From contig JALJCQ010000033.1 of NCBI GenBank assembly GCA_023091665.1, positions 124,001 to 188,000 on the forward strand: 64,000 bases of DNA. The letters run 5' to 3'. The notes under the pieces are model-generated. The model made no database searches and was not told where the DNA came from. It was given only the letters and a program-made list of their open reading frames with translations. Origin of the DNA: Pythium myriotylum. Its lineage: Eukaryota > Oomycota > Peronosporomycetes > Pythiales > Pythiaceae. Of this stretch, positions 30,273 to 39,000 are shown one piece after another. The position numbers and the translations under genes are program-made. Each line of letters opens with the position of its first letter. Position 1 is the stretch's first letter.

Positions 30273-32240
30273 TCACGGAGTGCCTCCATTGGCGAGGTTG
30301 TTGCTGTACTTGGCCAGCAAGTATGTCGCCTCGGCCGCCATGTTGGCCTGAAGTAATCGCTCCATGAGCCGCTGATGCTCGTCCATGGGGCCTCGTCCAG
30401 TGCTGCCCACGCTCGCTCCCGACAGCGACGGGTTCGCAATGTTGCCAGACGAGTCAGAACTGAACGAGTTAATGTACTTGAGCTTGTCTTCGTGGAAGAT
30501 ATCGACGGGCTCCGATGGCGGCGGCGCCATGCGAGACGGTACTTCAATCACGCCATGAATGTCCTCGTCATCGTCGCTCGTGTCCAAGTACATCGTTGTG
30601 ATTCGACCGCTGCCAGACGTATGGGCTGGCATATTTCGCGACGGCAGTTCGACAACAGGAGCCCCGTCCACGTCAGAGATAGTCGAAGGATCGCTACTCA
30701 GACGCACGCGGCCGCGAAAGGATGACTCGAGCTGATCGACATCGTGCGTACTATCCGTCGAGCTGCTTGTGTAGCGAGGAAAGTGCTGCCCAGACTCACG
30801 TCGTTGTGACCGGAAGCTACCCATAAGCTGAGGCTCGCGGCTGACGGGGCCTCGAGCCTGGTTGCGTTGTATGCGGAAGCTGCCGACGGGAGCCGAATCG
30901 GAGAAGCTACTGTAGTCAGAAGACGCAAAGCTGCGTCCGCTTCGTCCACTTGTGCTCGCAGTCGGGCTGTTGGTACGCAAGGTGGGCTCACTGTAGTGCT
31001 GTTGCGACCCATACAAGCGAGCGCCACTGCCTACGCTTCCGCTTCGCGCGATTTGTGGAGGAACCCGACCTTGCCCCGGACCGGTCGAGAACGGCATCAT
31101 TTGTGGGTGGTTTCCAGTACTGGTGAACGACTGACGATAGTTGCTTGAACCCGATCCGTGCGAAGAGGCGTTGTCCGAGTGGTAGCTCAATCGTGTAGCG
31201 CGCCCAGAAGACTGGTCTTTGACCTCACTCAGGCACCGCTTGCAGAAGAGGGCCGTGCACGGGAACTGGTTCGTAGTCTTAATTGGGTATACAACCTTGT
31301 TCATGCGGCACTTGTCACACACGTTCTTGCCGCAAATCTTGCAGTTCTCGGACATCTTGCTTCGCACCTTTTGGTCGCAGATCTCGCAGACTTTGTTCTG
31401 CGTCGCGCAGAAGAGATCCTTCCCTCGGATCAGGCGTGTTAGCCGCTTGGAGTGGGCGCAGTCCAGCGCGTTCACGATCGAGAGCCACATCTCGACGATG
31501 ATGGGGTCACTGCCCCAGCTCCGGGACTTGCCACCAACCGAGTGCTCGCCCTTCATGTACACGCCGACACTGCCGTTCGGCATTTTCCGGAAGATGTAGC
31601 AGACGTTGGCCGTGGACCGTACGACTCCGAACTGGTCAAAGGGCGGACACTCGTTGATGCGCACTGACTGGATCGTGAGGTAGCCGACTTCTTGGCCCGC
31701 GGGGTCGTGCACGAGGCCCATGGTCTCGTGCCAGCACAGATCTCGCTTGTGCATCGTGAGTTTCGAGGACGCGGCGCTCGCGAGCCACTTGATACCCGAG
31801 AACCGGTAGCCGAAGGCCGTGTCTTCTTCGTCGCAGTCCTCGGCGTCGAGCACGTGGAGCACGTTGGCGTCGAGATAGTCGGCGTGGAGGATGGACTGTT
31901 GGGTCTTGAACGCGGGCGTGGTGGCGGCATAGAGCCCCCACATGACGTCCTCGAGGGAGCCGTTGAGCCCGCCGACGCAGACGACCTGCACGGCGTTGCC
32001 CTGCGCGACGCCGCGCTCGCGGTAGAGCTGGACGCCGAGGCGGTCGCCGATGAGCTTCCACTGGTCGGTGCGCTGCGCCGGGTGGAAGCGCGTGGCCGGG
32101 AACTCTTCGCGCAGTGTCTCGTGGACCTTGCTCTGCGCGGCGCGGCGGTACATGTTGTCGTCCTCGGGCGTCACGACCACCTCCGGGAAAAAGTCGTCCG
32201 GGAACGGGAGCTTGACGTCCTTGAGCGCGCGGCCGAGCAT
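30273..32240 (-). CDS. START domain / FYVE-like zinc finger protein, 655 aa
   Basis: The frame is open for 55 codons further upstream, but the start is taken at 32238-32240 (MLGRALKDVKLPFPDDFFPE) because this aligns with the N termini of the paralogues, which all begin within about 10 residues of an F/L-P-x-x motif. START-like domain about 10-265; the family block appears as RFSGIKWLASAA (about 146-157). FYVE-like Cys pairs at 285-336 (CEIC, CKIC, CDKC, CKRC) with no HHC, and a shorter loop. The tail is Ser/Arg-rich and ends with a Met/Leu/Gln-rich helix (RLMERLLQANMAAEATYLLA). It is the only family member embedded among single-copy genes rather than next to another member. Confidence 0.88.
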   Translation of the reverse strand: MLGRALKDVKLPFPDDFFPEVVVTPEDDNMYRRAAQSKVHETLREEFPATRFHPAQRTDQWKLIGDRLGVQLYRERGVAQGNAVQVVCVGGLNGSLEDVMWGLYAATTPAFKTQQSILHADYLDANVLHVLDAEDCDEEDTAFGYRFSGIKWLASAASSKLTMHKRDLCWHETMGLVHDPAGQEVGYLTIQSVRINECPPFDQFGVVRSTANVCYIFRKMPNGSVGVYMKGEHSVGGKSRSWGSDPIIVEMWLSIVNALDCAHSKRLTRLIRGKDLFCATQNKVCEICDQKVRSKMSENCKICGKNVCDKCRMNKVVYPIKTTNQFPCTALFCKRCLSEVKDQSSGRATRLSYHSDNASSHGSGSSNYRQSFTSTGNHPQMMPFSTGPGQGRVPPQIARSGSVGSGARLYGSQQHYSEPTLRTNSPTASTSGRSGRSFASSDYSSFSDSAPVGSFRIQRNQARGPVSREPQLMGSFRSQRRESGQHFPRYTSSSTDSTHDVDQLESSFRGRVRLSSDPSTISDVDGAPVVELPSRNMPAHTSGSGRITTMYLDTSDDDEDIHGVIEVPSRMAPPPSEPVDIFHEDKLKYINSFSSDSSGNIANPSLSGASVGSTGRGPMDEHQRLMERLLQANMAAEATYLLAKYSNNLANGGTP

Positions 32241-32978
32241 TGTCGCTGGGGCTTCTCGCAGTCGGACGCTTGTTGGAATTAGAGCGCCACCTCCCTTTCC
32301 TGAGGATGGCTCGAAAGACGCGACGCCGCGAGGTGGATGATCCGTGGAACGAACAGGTGGAACGACCGGGTGCGTCAAGAACTGCGCGCAGGGCCGAAAT
32401 GCCAAATGACCCGACGGCGAATCCGGAGGTCGCGCGAGTCACGAGGCAAAAGACAAAGGGAAGCGAGCGAGCGCATGCCTGCGTGACGAGGAGCGGGCGT
32501 CAGCTGGTGACGCCACTCCCTCCCTCACGCTTTCTGGTCCAGGCTCCACAAGCTGGTGGTCAAAGGGGCAGATGATGCGGATTGTGGCCAGCGGCGAAAA
32601 CCACAGAGACAGGCCCGAGAACGGCGTCAACTGGTCGATACAGGCCGCTTCCTGTCGCAATTATCAGATTCCTGGTGGGAAGTACCGGTTTTGACGAGTG
32701 TTAAAACGTGCTGGAAAAGGTGGCGAAACGGCGCATCACGGATTCAAGGAGAGCGAACTGAATCAAATCAGCCAAACTCGCGCGCCAGGAGACCAGTTTT
32801 TTACGGGGCAGGCCGCTTAAGCGTCTCGAGCCGAGCCCAGAGGACAACAAGGCCGCAAGATGCCCTCAATGGAGCTCAGGAGGATTGGTAAAATACAGTA
32901 CTTGTATGGGTCCGAGGGATCGAGTGTGCTGGAATCCGTAAACAGAGATAAATGACCAGCGCGTGAGCAAAAGCTTGC

Positions 32979-33039
32979 TGGTGCAGCGGGAATCGAGCCC
33001 ACGCTTTCCTCAAACTGGTTCACGGGAAATCCTGCACCA
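32979..33039 (-). ncRNA. tRNA-like element or tRNA pseudogene, 61 nt
   Basis: On the minus strand the element begins TGGTGCAG and ends CTGCACCA, an 8-base inverted repeat like an acceptor stem. Near its 3' end is GGGCTCGATTCCC, one base from the RNA polymerase III B-box consensus, flanked by bases that pair as a T stem. There is no proper D arm or A box and the length is about 12 bases short of a tRNA. It is therefore probably a decayed tRNA or a chance match; a functional tRNA is unlikely. Confidence 0.3.
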
Positions 33040-33734
33040 TGCGAATCCAAATGGAGCTCAACAAACGCGAGGACGCATCGCCTCGCCGAACTGCGTGCGT
33101 AAAGACAGTCTCTCTCTCGCACTGAAAGTGTCCCCAACTCGTGTTGATGAAAACGAGCCGGTGACGTAGAGCCCCTCAATCAGTTTCTCGACTCTTGCTG
33201 AGACCACATGCTGTTCGTGGCGCGCAAAAGCAGCCATGCTCTTGTCCAATGGCCTCTCGGGCTCAGTCACCACGGCTGTCACGCTTCGAGGGACAACGAA
33301 GCAGTGCCGGCGGTCCTGCAGAGGGGCAAACACGGCGCATCTCGTGCTCCAACCTCTCCACTCTGGTTCAACTTCAAACATCCTCTTTCCCCTATGCTCG
33401 GTTCCATCAGCACTGCCAAAGTGTGGCTTGTTGTGCAAACGGTCAGCATGCCGGCTCGTGGAGTAAGGTGTTTTTGTCAAGGGTTGAAACAACAAATCTT
33501 GAGAAAACCCCAAAAGAAGGGTCGCAGCCCCGAGTGTCTCTCCTCGCAGAGACCGCGGCTTGAGCCCATCAACGCCGTGTGTCACAGGCGTGACTCGCAG
33601 CGAGAAGAGGGGGTTTGGTCAGAAGAGTGGGATGTGAACTCGTCGGAGTAACGACCGCTTGACCACAACGCAGGATGTCGCACTCGACCAAAACGTGGCC
33701 CCGACCAGATTTCGTTTTGTGAAATTTGAAGAAT

Positions 33735-33742
33735 TGACGTCA
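33735..33742. promoter_or_regulatory. CRE-type palindrome TGACGTCA
   Basis: A perfect bZIP/CREB-type site 160 bases before the carrier ATG, followed 50 bases later by the ATTGG box inside GATTGGTGGAAAT (33792-33804). Oomycetes have large bZIP families, so regulation by one is plausible; no direct evidence. Confidence 0.35.
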
Positions 33743-33901
33743 GAGTCACATATAAACCGCACCTAAGCGGGTTGAATTTGGCATTCCATCGGATTGGTGG
33801 AAATTCGAATGCGAACTTAAGGATTGTCGAGGTAAACAGGTCCCCAATCGATCTTCAAGCGTTGACGTGGATTCCGCAGTTCGTCTTTCTCGCCGTCCGC
33901 C

Positions 33902-35096
33902 ATGGAGACCTTAGCGCACGGCGTCGCCGGCAGCCTCGTACGTCTCATGGGCTCTGGCAATGGATTGCCCCGTCTCATGCACTCTGTTGCGCGCTCGTAG
34001 GGAGGCGCGCTCGCCATGGGCGTCTTGTATCCGCTCGACCAGATCAAGACCATCATGCAAGGTCAGCCGCCACTGAACGCCTCGCCGATCATGACGATGG
34101 AGTCGTAACCGCTCGTGCATGCAGTCGAACGCCAGACGCCAACTTCTACAGATGAGGACGAAGAGCAGAAGAAGAAGAAGGCTGCGCGCAGCAAGAACTT
34201 CTGGGTCCAGGCACTCGCCATCCTCAAGGAGCAGAAATGGCGCGTGTACCAGGGGCACGTCTCCACGCAGGTCGCGCTCGGCGGCTCCAACTTCGTCTAC
34301 TTTTTCTGGTGCGCGCTGCTCACTTTCTTGCCGTTGGTTGAAACAATGATCGGTTGGACTCAACGGTTGTGATTTGGGCAGCTACAACGGACTCAAGTCG
34401 GCGCTGCTCAAGAAGCTTCATGCGATTGATCCGTCGCGGTACCCTGCTGGAAGCAGTGTCATCACGCCGTTGCAGAACCTTGTATTGTCATGCGTAGCTG
34501 GTGTTATCAACGTTTACATCACCGCTCCGTTGTGGGTTGCCAATATGCGTCTAAAGTCCAAGGATGCCAACAAGTACAGTGGCGTCGTCGACTGCATGGT
34601 CAAGATCATCCAGTCTGAGGGCTTGTTGTCGCTTTGGAACGGAACGCTCGCCTCTCTCATCCTCGTTTCCAACCCCGTTATCCACTATGTGAGCTACGAG
34701 CGAATGAAGACTGCGATCCAGCTTCGGCGCCAAAAGGCTGGTGGTAGTATTGCGCTCAGCGCCATGGAGATCTTCGTTCTCGGCGCGTTAGCCAAGTCGC
34801 TTACGACTGTAGTGACTTACCCTTTGCAAGTCGCGCAGTCGCTCATGCGAGTTCAGCAGAAGAAGAAACAGCAGGAAGGCCAGGATAAAGATTCGTCGAG
34901 TGAGGGCATCATGGCCTGCCTCACGCAAATCTACAAGGAAGACGGTGTCTCGGGTCTGTTCGCTGGTCTTGAAGCTAAGCTCTTGCAGACTGTGCTCACC
35001 GCCGCGATCTCCTTGGTGACCTACGAGAAGCTGTTGGCGATCATTTTGCTCGTCTTGAAGCCAAACCCGAAAGCTCTCGAGAAGGCGCAAGCCTAG
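33902..35096 (+). CDS. Peroxisomal-type adenine nucleotide/CoA carrier (SLC25A17/PMP34-like)
   Basis: Exons 33902-33937, 34001-34061, 34125-34308 and 34382-35096 give 331 residues; the first exon codes only 12 residues. Three mitochondrial-carrier repeats with signature PLDQIKTIM (first), APLWVANMRLK (second) and YPLQVAQSLMRV (third). The second repeat's APLWVANTRLK-type motif and GSNFVYFFCYNGLKS are hallmarks of the peroxisomal PMP34/ANT1/PNC group, which exchange ATP, AMP, CoA or NAD across the peroxisomal membrane. A Lys-rich loop (EEQKKKKAARSKNFW) lies after helix 1, as expected for the matrix loop. The end converges on the lpxD gene, stops 46 bases apart. The exact donor of exon 3 is inferred from frame. 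Confidence 0.9.
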
Positions 35097-35142
35097 ATTA
35101 CTCCTAATCAAAGTGTAGGGCTGTAAAGAAAATGCGAAGAGT

Positions 35143-36017
35143 CTATTGTTCGTCACAATTTCGCGTGGGATGCTTCTTGCCAAACTTCCGCAGCATGGCC
35201 ATCTGTCGGCGGAATTCCATGAGCGGAACAGCAGGCGTCCCACCGTACGTCTTGTTGCTTTCGAGATCGTTCATGACTCCGCTCTTCGCTGCAATGCGGA
35301 CATTGTCGCCGACCTTGAGATGCTGAGCGATCCCCACCTGACCTCCCACGTGAACGTTCTTGCCGATAGTTGTGCTACCGGCAATACCCGTCTGGGCAGC
35401 AATCACGCAGCCGGCGCCTAATTCAACGTTGTGTCCGATTTGAATCAGGTTATCGAGCTTGCATCCTTTTCCGATGACGGTGTTTCTCCAGCTGCCGCGA
35501 TCGATGGTCGAGTTCGCTCCGATCTCGACGTCATCGTGGATCTCAACCAAAAGCTCCTGCGGTTTCTTCGAGTGGTCCCCACTTGCCGTGAGGTTGAAAC
35601 CAAACCCATCCTAGAGAGTTCGCTCGATGATTATGCTGGCACGGCGTGGGGAGAGAAAACTTGCCTACCTGTCCAACGCGAACTCCGGGGTGGAACACAA
35701 CGCGGCTTCCAACGCGGCAGTTCTGCAGCGTGGTACTGGATGAGACGACGACATCGTCTCCCACTGTTACACCTGCGCCAATGACCGCAAACGGCTCCAC
35801 GCGGCATCGACGGCCCAGCTACGCACGATAAGTGAGACCGTAGCTCCTCAACTGCCCAGTGAATGTATCGACGTCTTACGGAGGCTGTTGGGTGGACAAA
35901 CGCGAGAGGAGACACTTCTCCATCTCTGGAGGATGAACTTCGCCACCGCGAGGTGTTCAACGCGGCGCGACGTCCGCGCTGGAGCGCCTGTGACGCATGA
36001 CGCGCTTGCAGCATCAT
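35143..36017 (-). CDS. lpxD: LpxD-type UDP-3-O-acylglucosamine N-acyltransferase, probably organellar
   Basis: Exons 36017-35880, 35818-35669 and 35610-35143 give 251 residues. The left-handed helix of hexapeptide repeats covers most of the protein, including the LpxD signature GVRVGQDGFGFN (split by intron 2) and QIGHN, whose His corresponds to the catalytic base of bacterial LpxD. In bacteria the enzyme adds the second 3-hydroxyacyl chain in lipid A synthesis from acyl-ACP. The bacterial N-terminal uridine-binding domain (about 100 residues) is absent; the protein goes from a basic, Ser/Arg-rich presequence-like start ([20 protein letters not shown]) straight into the repeats, as in the plant mitochondrial forms. 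The introns exclude bacterial contamination. Other lipid A genes are not in this window. Confidence 0.93.
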
Positions 36018-36092
36018 CAGCTCTTCCCTGCACCAGTGGCTCAGTGTATTCTCAGATTCAGATGCATCAAACTCAGATACGCATGGCTACAT

Positions 36093-39000
36093 TCAGATCG
36101 ACTCGATGGGGGTTGACGCTGTTCGGGCTTGGCCTCGTAGCTTTTCGATGCCGAGCTGCCAGCTCTCCGCCCATTTGACCTCGTCACGAAGTCGCTCTTG
36201 GACATCAGCGAGCAGCTCGCGACTGTGCTTAGTGCAGAATGCGGAGAACTCGGCGTATGTTTGGTCACGGGCATGGATGAGGCACCTGTGCGCCGGCGTC
36301 AGCAGCGTCGTGCACGCGCCATCCGATTCTGCAACTGATCCAGTCGGTAGTCCGGAGAGTGATGAATCACCAGCACTGTTCATCTCCATCTCAGCCTGAA
36401 TAAGCTCGGTTCGCAAGGAGTCCCACAGAGCATGGAGACCAAACGAAGGGATCCCGGCCCAGGCTCTTTTTGGGAACCGAGGCACTTCGCCAAGCTGCGT
36501 GAGCTTCTTGATTTCATCGTCTGACCGCTTCACTTCGCGCGGATCTCCAAACTCATGAATGCGTGCTAATTTTCGGAGCCTCTTGAGTGACTTGCGCTTA
36601 CTCTTTGGTACCTCTTCGCCTGTGAACGGTCGAAGGTCGTCCATCGTCATTACGCTGGAGTCAAGAATGACCGTGAGGGCCGAGTTTAGAGCAAGAAGCT
36701 CCTTCTCAAAGTTGCTGGAAGAAGTGACAACAATGCTGAAGATTGTAGCCCGGCAAGCGCGCAATCCTGCGAGCGCTTGCTCAGACCGTTGGGCTTCCTT
36801 GTCACAGAGCACCTGAAGCTGTCTTGCGTTGTTGGGACTGCAGAGATCTGGACGCAAGTCGAGCATGTTGAGGTTCTTTTGCTCCATCCACAAATTGAAT
36901 TCCTTTTGCATTTCCTCGTGAACAGCAACTGTCGATCGCAAAATCGAAGCTTTTGAACGACTGAGAATATCGCTCATCGCAGCTTCTGAAGAAACCCCGA
37001 GGAGCTCTCCAAACATGTCGACTTGCTCACGCAATTTGACCTCCTGACGTTGCACATACGCTATCGCTTTATCTTGTAGTCCCAAGAGATACTCCTCTAG
37101 CGCAGTTGGTACCCCGGAAGGCGGAAGATCGTCGAGTTTTCCTTCCTGTTGGTAAAGCAGACGCGTATCCTCGCGGCACTTGACTGCGACTTGGTTGACG
37201 AAATCCAGAAACTGGGTTGCTGGAGCAGGGACATTATCTTCTTCCACAAAGTCACGGTCTGTGATCACAGGTCGTCCCTCGATGCCACCCGCATCAAACC
37301 TGACAGGGAGAGGTTCGAGCTGGCTCACATTCTTGAGCAAACCGAAGTACTTTCCCCGGTAGAAGAGCGCAGCTCGTAGTCGCAGGAGCAAATGGAGGAT
37401 CTGGGTAGTGGCGTTGCCATCTGGAAGTCGAGTCATCTCCACAATCTGCTTGCTCTCAACAACAGTGTGCAAACTTGCGAGAAGGTTGTCGATCTTGGCG
37501 GAGAGCTCGTCTCCTCGCGTTGTCTCGGACCTGTACTTTTCTTGAGCGCATCGACGAGGAAGCCCATACTTCTGTCCAAGCCCTTCCCGCATCGACAAAC
37601 TCTGCATACACACTTGGTAGCGCCTCTTGAACTCCAGACCTAAACCCAACAAGACGTTTTGCGCTTCGGTCAAGTCCGCGATTTTTGCCTCGCGGCTCGT
37701 AACTGTGTCTCGTAGGGTGGACTCGACGGCCTGCAGCTGAGCTTGAATGATCATTACCTCTTGTGGATGGAAGTCGCAGCCGCTGATCACGTCGCAACTC
37801 GTTAAATCTGGGAACACCTGGGTCGAGCATACCCGTACGTAGTCTTGTACAAGGGTGGCGAGCAGGGCTGCATCATTTGCAATCAGCATGCGAAGTCTCT
37901 CTAGGATTTCGGTGCTATCCATCCGAAAAGCACTGAGAACTTTGTTGGATTTTACCTCCAGTCCCTGAAGTGCTGCAAGAGATTGCTGCAGCGGCAGCTG
38001 TGTTTGAAGCATCACTTGCTTGATGCGCGTATCTTCCAGCGCCTTCTGCAGAGCCACGACTTGTGCATCAAATGCAGATTGAAGCCAGTCGGCTTTTTTG
38101 GTCATTGCTCGGATTTGACGATCGAGTCGCTGCCGATGACTATACAGTTCACTAATTCGGGGCTGGTAGATCTGCACGTCCAGCCGGCCTTTCCGTGGCC
38201 AGTGCATCCGCAGCTTCTCCTCGAGAAGTAAGTTGCTCTGTTGTAGACGCTGCATCTGAGTCTCCGCTGCAGATAAAATGTGAGCCTTGAAATTGGCCTC
38301 GAATTTAGTCAGGACCGCGACGCGGAAAGCCTCTAGTAGCGATTCCTTGAGAGAATTATCTACCTCCAAACGAAGAAAATCTCGGTTAACCTGTCCTTCA
38401 ACCTCCTTCAAACGAACCTCACGCGCTTCACGGATAGTAGTTTGTCGTTCGCTCTCCTCATCGGTACTTTCTTGTGATTCTATCGTGGATATAGGCGCGT
38501 CAGTTGGAGGACTAGTGGCTTGTGTCTCAGCATTCTCACTCCGAGAGGATTGCTGATGTTCCCCATCCTCAGCGCTTCGCTCGGTGAGAATGCGCTGTAA
38601 GAGCTCGGGGATTCTCAACTCCACCTCCAATTCGAAACCATTTACCATCCTGAGAGTTTCTTTTGGCGATACGTCCTTGAGGTCTTCCACAGCAGATTTT
38701 CCCTTTCTTCCTCTGGCTGGTGTTCCTGTGTTGGCCTTTGACGACTCGGATGAATGAGGTGCAGGTTCCTGAGTGGTTGTCTCTCCACTCGCTTGATGAC
38801 TGGTGTTCTCGCCGACTTCAGCTTCCTGGGTTGATGACGGCTTCGGTAGCGTGGCGTCGTCAATGAACTGCACACTCAGGAACTTCTCCAAATCAAAAGG
38901 TTCTGGTGTTGTAGGCGGGATGAGACCAAACAGCTTGCATTGATGAAAAAGGAACGATTCATGTTGCTTGTGAGTGGCGATGACGTGGTTTTCTGCTGCG

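Larger units (their letters stand above)
32241..33901. other. Non-coding spacer, 1.66 kb, between divergent genes
   Basis: Separates the START/FYVE-like gene (minus) and the carrier gene (plus). Holds a tRNA-like element at 32979-33039, a CRE-type palindrome at 33735-33742 and an ATTGG box at 33793-33797, listed separately. No protein-coding gene is supported; several open frames overlap on both strands without domains. Confidence 0.55.

Noticed and set aside
35143..36017. Bacterial contamination as the source of lpxD
   Set aside because: The gene has two GT-AG introns that restore conserved motifs and lies between intron-containing nuclear genes.
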